Notes under the pieces: model-generated
Database searches by the model: none
What the model saw: only the letters and a program-made list of their open reading frames with translations
What the model was told of the DNA's origin: nothing
Part shown: positions 9,401-21,400 of the stretch, in pieces
Layout of the letters: each line of letters begins with the position of its first letter
Position numbering within the stretch: position 1 is the stretch's first letter
Assembly (NCBI RefSeq): GCF_000003815.2
Contig: NC_049988.1
Location: forward strand, 15,784,553 to 15,822,420
DNA: 37,868 nt
Direction: 5' to 3'
Origin: Branchiostoma floridae
Taxonomy: Eukaryota > Chordata > Leptocardii > Amphioxiformes > Branchiostomatidae
Translations under genes and position numbers: made by a program

Positions 9401-12400
9401 GGCCATGCAAAAATTTTTTGACCCGACCCTCTGGCGACCGGCCCTCCCCCCTCACTAAACGCCGTACGGTCCCTTATAAAAGTAAAGTGAGCAACCTGAG
9501 ACTGAGGACCAAGCAAGCTAGTAGTGCAATACAGCTTTCTAAGAAAAAAATAATACTACCAGTTGTCTTTCCTATCTTGTCACAGAATTGCGACACCATA
9601 CACCGCAAGTTAATCTGATCATCGGCATTTGCTCATGACCAAGCATTAAAGATTCATGTCAGGTCATGCCTCAATTACTGTTTGTGGGTGGTGGTGTCTC
9701 ATGTGGCTGTTCAATATTGAAAGTTATGTGTCTTCAAAGACCAATATTTCATAACTTAGTGTGACACAAACTTTTGATGCATACCTTGTTGCATGCTCAG
9801 CCTTTATACTTATAGCTTCCACTATGTGTTTGGCTAGCACACTTCTATGCATATAATAATATTTGTAGTTTATCTTGTAAGCAGAGATTTGGGATACCAA
9901 ACTAAGACAAATCTACTCATAATGGAAAAATGTAACCACACCAACTGCAGACTCAAGATTGTATCACTGAGCACACTAGATTAAACTGTACAAAGATATC
10001 CAAACTGAGAATGGCACAAAATTTTTATCCATACCTTGTTTGCATGCTCAGCCTTCAGAGCTTCCACAGCGTCAGCATGCTGTTTCTCTAGTTGAGACAG
10101 AGCCTTTGACTTCTCTCTCTCCAGCCCCTCCACCCTCTGCTGCCACTCTGCCTCCTTCGCAGCCATCACATCTTGCAGCTCTTGTTGTTTCTGCTGCAGG
10201 CCTGATTCCCGTTCTGACTGCACATCCTGCAGGGCCTTCTCCTTCTCTTCTTGGATTGTCTTAAGTTGCTGGGAGAATTCCTCTTCTTTCGTCCTTAGAA
10301 GAGTTTGGTGATGTTCTTCAACCTCCTTACGGACTGTTTCTACCTTCTGCTGCCATTCTGCCTCTTTTATTGAAAGCAATTCTTCCACTTCTTTTTCCTT
10401 GGTCTGCAAGGCAGCTTCCTTTTCTGACTGGATGTTTTGAAGCAGTTTGTCTTTTTCTTCATGAATTGCTTGGATCTGTTGTGAGAATTCTTCCTCTTTT
10501 GTCCTTAAAAGAGCATCTCTCTGTTCCGTAATCTCCTGGATCTTTATTTCCCAGGCCTTCTCTTGCTCACTAAGCTTTAAGGTTAACTGTTCTTCCTTTT
10601 CTTTCAAGATGGCTTCATGCTGTGCAGATGCATCTCCTTGTTTCCCTTCTGCTTCTTGTCTGATCTCCTGAATTTGCTTTGAATATTCCTCATCCTTCGA
10701 CTTCAACAACTGCTCGTGTTCTTCTTGAAGTGTCTTCATCTGAGTCTCCGCCTCCTTACTTGCTGTGTTCAGTTTCTCAGTCAGATCGTCTTCCAGCTTT
10801 CTCAAAGCTGCTTGGTGTTGCTCCTGAGCTTGCTGTAGGTCCCTGCTTGCCTGTTCCTGTGCTGCAGTGAGCTCTGTTTCCCGGCTGTGCAGGTCTGCCT
10901 GTACCTGGTTAGCACTAGTCTGCAGTTGGGTCCTCTCCTCTTCTAGTGTGGCAATCCTTGCCAACATCTGTCCCTCTCTTTCTGACGTCTCAGTCTTGTT
11001 CTTCTCCATCAAGAAGGTGACTTTTTCCTTCAACTCCTCCTCCCGTTTCTCAGACTGCTGAAGTTTCTGTGTCCAGGCTTCTTCCAGCTGTTCCAACCTT
11101 GTCTTGGCCTCCCTTTCTGCACTCTCAAGGGATGACTGCAAGTTCTTCATCTCAGACTCGTGAGTTGCTTGAAGTGCTTCTGCTTCTCTTTGGTTTTTAT
11201 TGCTGAGCTCTTGAAGCTGGTTCTCAAGTCCCTCCTTAATGTTTAGTGACTCTTTTGTCTTCTCCTCAAGTTGGTGTTCTAACTGGTTCCTTTCATTGTT
11301 GAAGGATTCTTGGAGTTCTTTTGATGCAGCTTCATACTTCTGGGTGAGTTCTCGTATTCTCGTCTCAAACTCTTCGATCTTAGTGGAGATTTCTGTTTCT
11401 TTCTCTTGAAGACTGTTTTTCAACTGTTCTCTTTCATTGTTGAATGCATCCTGCGCCTCTTTGGTTTGTTCCTGATGCTTTCCTTGCAACTCCTGTATTC
11501 TTAACTCAAACTCTTGCACCTTGTTGGCCTCTCCCTCCTTAGCTGAGAGCTGATCCTGCAGCTGTTTTCTTTCACTCTGTGATGATTCTTGCAATTTCTT
11601 CAACTCTGCTTCATATTTCTGGTTCAACTCTAGTACTTTTGCTTCCATCTCCTGGAACCTATTTGTTGCCTCCTTCTCCTTTTCCTCATGTTCCTTAAGA
11701 AGTTGTTCCCTCTCTGTCTTGAAGGTCTCATGTAGTTCTTGGATCTGAGTTTGATGCTTGGTGGTTAGTTCTTGTGTGTTTGTTTCTAGGCCTTGCATCT
11801 TTTCAGTTAGTTCCCTCTCTTTGGTCTGCAATGACTCGACCATCTCTGAGGATTTCTTGCAGGTTTCGTCCTTTTCAGCAATCTGCTGCTGGTGTTCTGA
11901 GGTTTTCTACAATAAAACAATATCAAAAGCTGTTAGTCAAGTCTTCAAAAAAGGTCAATATGTGAAGGACATTGTATTTCTTTAACCTAAATCCAAAAGC
12001 CCCCCTGCAGGAAGTCCATAAAAATCATCACCTGTCAAAAAAGAATCCTTGTCTTAAAGTTTTTTAATCTCCTTTAGATTATGGAACATCTGTCAATGAC
12101 AGGGGGCCAAACCACCAGCCAAAGTTTAACACTGTAAAAGTTATCTTATGTCCTGCTTATGCCAGGTATGGAATTTCAAACTGGGGCCAGGCTGGGTTGT
12201 TTGGTATAGGAACAAAAAAATAAAGTGTATATCAAGAAGTACATTATACTTGTGACTAGTTTTTCTTTACATTGTGTGTTTTTTTTGTCTTTTATATCAA
12301 ATTTTTCATTCCTGCAAATTGCCCAACTGCCATCAGTTTGGAAATGCATAACTGTCAAAATTTGACAAAGTCAACTTCTACTCAGCACAATGCTATCTCA

Positions 12401-15400
12401 TCCTGACCTGTTGAATCCTTGTCTCCAGTTCCTGTACCCTTTGCTGGTACTGTGTGACCTGTTCTGCCACCTCGCTGCCCTTGCCCTCCAGAGCTCCCTG
12501 TAGCCCTGCCAGTTCTTTTTGATGATTTTCCCTCAGCTGTGTCATCTCGGTGCCCCTCTCTGTTAGCTCCTTCTGGTGTGCTTCCTTGAGCTGAGCCACT
12601 GTGGTGTTGTGCTGGTCACGGAACTGCTCAAGCTTGGCACGGAACTTCTGCGTCAGGTCTTCCAGCTCTTTTCTACAGGACAAAACACGGCGATCAGAGA
12701 TGAAAGGCTTTACCCCCATGCTCATGGTGCTTTGTCACACAGCCACACAGACAAAAGTATCAGCACAGAAATGAAACAGCAATGCTGCATTGCGTGCATT
12801 TAGGAATTGTAGAAACACACCCACACAGACAGACACAAAGACGTACAAACCAAAAATGATACCTTAATCCCTTGGGGTAAAGTTATGATGTTGGAAGTGT
12901 TCATGACATCCTCTTTTATGTTGGAACTAAAACTTAACTATTTACATGTGCAAAGATTGATTACCGTAATTCTTGCTTATCTAATGAAACATCAGAAGGA
13001 TGATGACTTACACAATCTGCTAATTGACCAGTTTCAACTTTTTCGAAAGTCAGAGTTTCTTTTCAAGGAACTCAGTCACTGTAGCAGGCTCAAAGGTAAC
13101 AGTGCTATCAATGCTAACAGCAACTGCTGGATGATTTTCTAGGTAACAGGAAGTATGCCAAAAGAATATAGTGCGAATGAACCAAAACAAAAAGCCTTAC
13201 TTATGAGCCTCTTCCTGCTCCTTCTGCCTGGTCTCCCACTGTTGGATGGTGTCGATGGTCTCCTGCAGCTCTGCCTCATGCTTCTGGGTCAGGCTCTCAA
13301 GCTGCTGCTTACCCATCGTCTCCAGGTTGGACGTGATCTAAACAAACAAACAAACAAAAACAAACACACAAAAATCAGTTACCCGCTGACGTGTCTGACG
13401 TTAGATCTTTACTGGACTTGTCAAGCATTGTCAACATAGTATCTGCAAACATCATTCAATATCTCTTGCAGGGAGCTAAAATCTATGTACAGTATCATTC
13501 TCTCTCGGGGGAGGTTCACTGTGCACCAGGATAGAGGAGATGTGGAGGGAAGGACAACAAAAGCAAAACTTAGAAGCTGTAGAGTTGCATAAAACTAATG
13601 ATCTTTCGTGTTCATGTCAGGAACTGCAATTTGTTGTTGTTGTGAGCAGGATTCCTTAGAGTATCAGAAAGAAGTCAGAGGTGTAAAGACAGCGGAAGTG
13701 TCTTTTCTTTGCTGTTTTGAAAATTGTACTTTCTTTGCACCATTTTACACCATCAATTGTTGTGAGGTACATTAACATGAATTTTGTATATTGTGAGCAA
13801 GATTCCTTAGAGCATCAAAAGGAGTCAAAGGAGTAAAGACAGCAGTAGTATCAAGTTTGTGCTGTTTTTTCTCTGTATTTTTATAGAACCATACAAGCAA
13901 GATTCCTTAGAGCATCAGAAGAAGTGAGAGGAGTAAAGACAGCGGTAGTACCTCCTCTACTTCCTCCTCTCTCCTGGCCACAGCCTCCAGGAGCTGGCAC
14001 ACAACAGGGTTACAGGAAGGCAAAAGAAGGAGAAATTACAACATCTGGGAAAGAAGGGAAGACAGGACCTTGTACAAGCTGAAGACACTTTGGAGATCGT
14101 TTAAGACAGATTTCAAGTTCTTTATCTCTCTCTTGTGAATCACTGTTTTTTTACATTGCTTTAAGACCAAAATTTGTGTTGATTTTCTTCAAAGCAAGAG
14201 GATTGGTAAAAGAGGAATGTTTCAAATCTTATTTCCTTCCAAAAAAAATCCACCAAAACTGCAGATAGGACTTTTGAGGGAGCCTAAAAATGATTTATAA
14301 ACAAATTTTTATAAACGTTTTTCAACAATTTCTTCAGTGAAACTCAAGAAATTCTTTGGTAAACTTCAGACTGTACAAAACCCTGGAAAAGAACATGAAG
14401 AGGAAAAATACTATGAAGGGCTAAAATGAAAATGAGAAATGTTTTCTAAGGAAGAAGGGGGAACTATATCAAGAAATTAAGGCTAAGAATCTATTAATTA
14501 AGTATACTGGTTTTTATTTTGGTAGTTGGTAGAACAATTCTACACCTAAATCAAAATGCTACCATTCATTTCCGTCCCTTTTCTGTGAAAAGAAATTACA
14601 ATCATGAGAAAAAATCCCCTTAACACTTGAGACTTCTTCTTACTTCTTCAATCTCTGACTCCTTGGAGCCGAGCACATCTTGAAGCTGCTTGTCTTTCTT
14701 AGTGGCCAGTTCTGCCAGCCTGGCCTCCCACTCCGCCCTCTGGGTTTCCAACAGCTGGCCCTGGAAGGAAAAGATTTGGACCTTAAATCTTCAAGGTGCC
14801 AGTTTTTAGTAACCTGGACAAATTACTTAGCGTGCATTTTCAAGTTGTTAGCAGCCCTGCCTCCGGAACTAAAAGCTTTGAGTTTGATTCCAGCTGTGTC
14901 GCTCACCTGACATGCACGCTTCTAGAAAGGGTTGTTAGACCTTCGAACAATTGTCCTGACACCCCTGGTCCTTCTTATAAAAGCTACTCCCTAAGACATT
15001 CTGCCCCCATCTTTAATCTAAGACTGTTTAACACTCACCTTAGCTTCCAGTTGTTGCTGTAGTTCCTGTTCCCGTGCAGACAGTTTTGCCTGCCACTCCT
15101 GGTCCTTCTGTAACAGCTGCTCCTCTAGAGCTGATGCTGACTCCAGACCTCCTGATGACTGCTCAACACTGCCATTTGTCTTGTTGTTCTGTAAGGGATT
15201 ACATGTAGATGTGTATCATACATGACAAAAATGGCAATCTATGTGTACTAATCTTGGCGTAATTTTGAGCAAACGAACTTCTAAGTAATACATACTATGT
15301 ACATGTATGTTGCTTTTTTGCCCTTTTTTAACAAATTTACATGAAAGCTATTTTCATATCATAGACTTACAATTTTGGAACTCATTGTTCAAAGCCCTAT

Positions 15401-18400
15401 CTTAAAGGCCACCTAAGCAATATTACATTGTTAAAAGTGGAAATATTCTGAATAAGACAGTCTTTATAATATTGACATCTAATGCACTATTTAGCACATT
15501 TACATCATTATTTCATAAATTGAGCCGTTAAAAACGGGGCGGGAACGAGTTGCACAAGGATTCTGATCAAGTCCTTATTTTTGGGGGGTACAATAGTAAG
15601 GAATATCCTCGTGCAACTTGTTTCTGAGCCGTTTTTAACCGCTCAAAGTATAAATGATGATGTAAATGTGAGAATACAGTGCAGTAGATGTCAATATCAT
15701 GCAGATGGCCTTATTCAGAATATTTCCACTTTGACACTGTAATATTGCTTAGGTTGCCTTTAATTTTCTGATAATTTACAGTTTTTTTTAAATTCAATTT
15801 TAAAAGGAAATCATCTCTTTGATATATGATGACAACTTTGATGGCAATAACTTTGTGTTACAAATTTTAATGTTACTGTATCATTAAAGAATTAAGACAC
15901 CAAGTCTTTTAGGATACTAGTATCAAAGGAACCCATGGCCATTACCTGCTCCAGTTCCTTGAGTCTTGCCTTGAGTTCTGACACCTCCTTGTCTCTGCCC
16001 TTCTCCCCTCCTGAAGACTTTCCTAGTTCTGCAGAAACTACAGGAAAGAACAAGCAAGGTCAGATGCGAGGCCAGTTTTCAATTTTCAACTAATTTATAG
16101 CAGCTGCTATAACTATATGAAATAGCCATACATATATACGTATATATCTCCTATAATCTACACGTCATGTGTATCTGACTGTACTATCCTTTTAGCAGGG
16201 CTATTACTACAAGCTAGTTGGGCAATAAGCCCTGGTTATAACTTATATGTCATATATACTACAGCCAAAATAAAAGATATTAGAGTTGCTACTATAGAAA
16301 GCACAAACACTTCTACTTGCAAAATAGCACCATACCCTGCCACAAACCTAGCAACTACTATTTGTATATCCTTAGCAGCCTACAAAGAAACTTTAGTTTT
16401 CGTATTCTTAATTAGCAGCCTACAAAGAAAGCAGGCAGTGCTGGAAATGAGAGTAGACAAAGCTGCTGCAGGATGTCCAAAGGCTTTTTGCAGTGATCTT
16501 CTCTCAATGATTAAGAGGGTTTCTAAAAACCTTTTCTTGCTTTTATGACAATATAAACTTCTCAAACAGAACTGATGTGAATAAAATTCAATATTACTGA
16601 AATATATTGATGAGTCAATGAAGTTAGTCTAACAAAAAAAATCAAAATTTAGTGTTGGACAACCAATATTTGTATCAACCACAGTGACTGTACACTAGCA
16701 AATGAGCCATGTTGCATGTACTCACACAAGGACAGGAGTCCAACGATGGAACATGCAACAGAGAAGTGGTGAGAGTTAGTGGTTACTACTGCAAGTGGTG
16801 CGCAGAGTTTCTACTATTCTACAATACACAATGTATGTGTGTAACATCAACTCTCATGGTTCTGCTGGGTTCTTTTAGACCACGACATCTAAACAATAAT
16901 AAATGGTGAATTCAAAGTGATACAAAGTGGCATAAGGAATTCCCGTGGCATGCACAGTCACTTGAGATATCCAGGTTTTCAAGACGTTCTTAAGAAAGCC
17001 TCCATAACACTGTTTTGAGAAGTGGCAGTCTTATGGCATCTCATGCAATGAGGAGAGCTGATGTTACATGTATGTTACTGTGATTTCTAATTAATGCACA
17101 CACTGTGAAGTTAGTGTTAAGATTTTGTAGTATAATGATAAAACACTTTCTACAGAGCATCATGATTACATGTACAAAATGTATCCTCAACTATTAGCCT
17201 TACTGCGACGGGAGCAAAAACTCACAATCATATAGCTTGTTACAATGTGCAAAATGTATATAGGTTGGAGTTTGTAATCATTTCATTTATTGGCACTAAG
17301 ATACATTTGTACTGAGCATACATGAATTGCCAGACTGCAGGAGAATAAAACTAAAAGATGTTAAGGGTACAGAAGCAAGGTTAGCAGGGGTGGGAATACC
17401 TGAACTAGAGTAGGGTAAAAAAATTGAGCAAACATGAGCTAGGACTGTCAACCTGACAATAAGAGCATTACATTAGAGGGTTATGAGATACAATGATCAA
17501 AATATTTTGACATAAAACCATCATGATTATAACAGCACTCCCCTATCTTTTGAGCCCGCAGTTCTGTCTTCAACAGCTTAATTTCTTTGTCCTTGGCTTC
17601 CAGGTTCTTCAACAGAGCAAGGGCCAAAAACATATATTAAGTGTTAAAATTAACTCAAGACAGTCTGTTCCCCCTCACACCTTCACCTAGTCCCATCTTG
17701 TTCTACTTATTTTTTAAATAAGAAAGCCAAAGCAAGAAATGTTAGCATTACATTGTATGTGTCAGCACCAGAGGATACTTTAAGATGAGAAGGACTTATT
17801 AGACCAATTTGTAGATTATGATACAGGCAGGTTTGTATCTTCTTCTTACCTCAGCACCTAGACTTCACCTGTCTATAACCTGCAAACCCTCTCATAGATA
17901 CATGAAAACTTTGTAGAGTTGATAAAGGTACCATATATATATATATATATGTGTGTAACTCTACTTTACCTTTATCTGCTGGGTAACCTGACAGACGGTC
18001 ATGTTTCAAACTGTAATACTGGTGTTTTGAAAATATTGTAATTTGAAACCATCGTCCGTTAAAGACAACAGATATAACAGTAACCTCATGAACAAAAGTG
18101 AACTAGCATTAGATAAATGTAATATGTTCCCACCTGCAGTAAGTCCTGGTGCTGAGACGAGAGCGCACGGCTGGACTTGGTGCTGGACTCCAGCTGCTCG
18201 ATCAGGTGCCGAGCGTCCTGCAGCTGTCCGTCCAGCCGCACCTGCTCCTTATCCTTCCACTCCTGGGGAAGCAAAAACACTGTGTTATACATTCATGTAC
18301 ATGTACATGTATGTAGAACTAGATTCTGGATCATAGACAAAATTTAGCCTCTACCAGGCTTCGTGGATTGGTGGTCTAATTGTAGAAATTGGACAAATAG

Positions 18401-21400
18401 AGTCTATAGTATGCTAGGGGAGTTAGCCGGCCAGAAGAGTACATTTCCTCACCACGAAGGTGAGGATAATGATTCTACCGATCCACGGAGCCTGGTAGAG
18501 GCTAGACAAAATGTATGAGGTAAGCAGATGATTGGCATAACACACAAAATTGAGTCACATACAGTTTTCTGTACAAACTCTGGGAGTACAGATTGTGTTT
18601 GCTGACTCATTGATTAATGATACTTCTTAGTCAGTACTCAAGAGGTAAGTGATAGTGACTTGAGATACATGATAATACAATGTACTACACAGTTTATATT
18701 GTATAAACCGAGGTGCCAGTTTGACTGCGAGTTGGATTGTCAGACCTCCAAAAGGGCTTGGGCACTTTGCTGTACCTTTGGATGTCAGAAGAACTACATT
18801 GTACTCCAGTCTCTAGCTACATGTATAACATCACCACTAGAAATAGAGGAATTTCCCCCATACAATAAACTTGTAAATACTGTACATAGCATCTGTCCTC
18901 TATGTTACGACCTGCAGAAGAATAGCTCCTCATTGAGCTTAACTGGATTGAGAGCACTTTCGATTTCACTTTTGCCATCCCCACCTGTAGCTGCTGCACC
19001 ACTTGAGCCTTACTCTCCAGCTCGGTGGCCAGTTTCTCCTTCTCACTGGTCAGCTGAGCTGTGCGCTCCTTGTTGTTCTTGATCATGTCCTTACACTTGT
19101 TCAGCAGGTCCTCAAGACGACGCACCTTCTCCTTCAGGATCACATTCGTCTTAGACAGCTCTGCAGAATCTTCGAACAAACATTCAAACATCTTGAGAAT
19201 CAAAAATCAAAATCAGTGGGAACTGACATAAACAGCCAAAATACATGTACCTTTAAATTTGCTGTACTTCTACAAATGTACATTGTAGACTCAATCAAAT
19301 GGATTTTACTTCCAAACCTACAAAATAATGGACAAAAAAAGGACTTCCAATCTTAGAAATTCCTTCATGTGAACTAGAAAGAAAGAAAAGACTTCTGTTC
19401 TTGAGAAATTCCAAGTTTAGTTTCTCTAAACTTAAATATAAGTATTCTGTCTGATACAAGTATCAAGTATCTTTTACAAGTACACATGGTTAGATACATG
19501 GTTTGTAAGATACAAGACAGGTAAAGAGATAGATTGTAACAATTTGTTTCCATATTCCATGCACACAATCCTCATCAGTCCACCTCTATATCTAGTTCCA
19601 AGTTGGCCAAAATATGAGAAAGCAAGATTTCCTCACCAACAGTGTCTCCGTCTCCTTTGGCATTGGCACTTCCCTCAGCAGCATTCTCCAGGTTTCCTTG
19701 TTTTAGCAGCCGAACCTGACAAAGAAAACAAAAAATGTTGATAAATCCAGACCATACTGTCTGAGAATCAACTGAATTTTGTCCAGATCTTGAGATTTGT
19801 TCTTTATCAAGCCTTATGATTTCACGGTGGTTTTATCTTTTTTTCAGTGACCTCGTAACACATGACACAGCAAATATGCGTTTTGTAAAGAATTGTTTCA
19901 AAAGTTAACTTCAAACACACTGATAGATATCAGCTGACAACAACCTTGTTTCCCTTCTATCCACGAAATTAAGATCCTGCAGAGATATAGGAATTTACAG
20001 TATTCCCTTTCTGTAACCGACCTGTGTTTGCAGAACACCGATGAGTTCATCCTTCTCTTCCAGGTTAAAGCGGAACTCTTCCTCCAGATGTCGTTTGGCC
20101 TGTTGGTCAAGAGCTGCTGCCTGAAAAATACAGAAAACTAGTTCTTTAAAAAAGTTTAGGCATTTATTTCATTTCAATCTTTTTTTAACAAGATTGCTCA
20201 ATACAAAGTAATAAGACCTCTTCTGGCAATAGAACTTTCAGGTATGTTTGTGGGTGACTATGCTATAGCTAGAGGATTGCAGTGAACATTGCTTTTGGTG
20301 CTTCTTATTCAGAAGAGAGACACTTAAGAGAGTTCCATAGTTTTCAATACCGTGGAAAAAAGTTGTTGCTGTAGGATTGCTGCCATCACTATGAGTACAA
20401 AATAGTTTACTTTTTCAATAAACTGAAACTAGAATAATTTAAGACTATTGTGCTATAAGAAAACATGGCTTAGACAGATTATAGCCACTGCCACAGTGAC
20501 AATCAAGTTGCATTTTGATGCCAATTCTGGATGAAACATTGTGCACATTTTGTACTTAGAGGCAAACAGTCACCAGGACAATAGAACTTACAAGAACTAT
20601 GGTTCTGTAAGATGGTTTCCTTTCTCCATATTGCACCAGAACGTAGAATAGTGTGAATTACTGTTTTTACCAAAAACAAGTCTTTCAAAGTCTAAATTTA
20701 AGCACTTCCCCTTCAAGCATAAGCAGAACCATTCCAACAGTGGTTTATTGATGTTATTCCCCTCAAAAGAGAAATGCTACTCCTCTCCTCTCCTCTGGCT
20801 TTGTCTTTGAAAAGAAAAAAAAGGAACTAGCATCAAGTATCAGTGTTGAGGTTTTGTGTTGTTGAGATATATAACCTGGATAGAGGGTCATCAAAGCACC
20901 ATCTGTACAGGAACATGTTCCTGAAATCATTTTGTGCAGGTTTAAGGACAGAGAAAGGTGCAGTGGAAAAAGCTACAACTCAGGTATGACTGGTCAGCTT
21001 TACTAACTAATACAATGTCCTTACTTAGATCTAACATCAGATTGTAAAACATTTTTGCCAGTAGTAAATTGAACACATCATGTATAATTATGATCCCATG
21101 TGTTTCCTGATATAATTTTTACCTATTATCTAATGGGGGTATGACTCGTCACTTTTACAAATAGCTGAAATGTACTGCTCAATGAGCCTATGTGCTTCTA
21201 CCCTGGGAGCCAGACAGGACCGGGTAGCTAGCGAGTTTTGTTCGTGAGTTTTGTTCGGGGAGCCAATGGAGTTTAAGCCCGAAGGGCAGGTGGACCTAAT
21301 CAAGCTTAAACTCCCCGGGGTGCTAATAAGAGCTCGGCGGGCCAGACTATCTTGGGCCACCGAATAAACTGTCCTACCTGCCCGATCTCGGATGGCCCCC

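Larger units (their letters stand above)
7952..9473. mobile_element. Harbinger-like non-autonomous DNA transposon, 1.5 kb
   Basis: The ends are inverted: GGGACCGTACGGC(A/G)TTTAG(C/T)GAGG on the left and its complement on the right. The inverted match continues through GGGGGAGGGCCGGTCGCCAG. A TTA trinucleotide flanks both ends (7949-7951 and 9474-9476), the target duplication typical of PIF/Harbinger elements. There is no transposase ORF. Subterminal G-rich motifs (GGGGGAGGGCC(A/T)AGCAAAAA) occur three times at each end, in the same orientation at both ends. The interior is CpG-rich, unlike the host intron. It lies in golgin intron 19. Confidence 0.85.
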
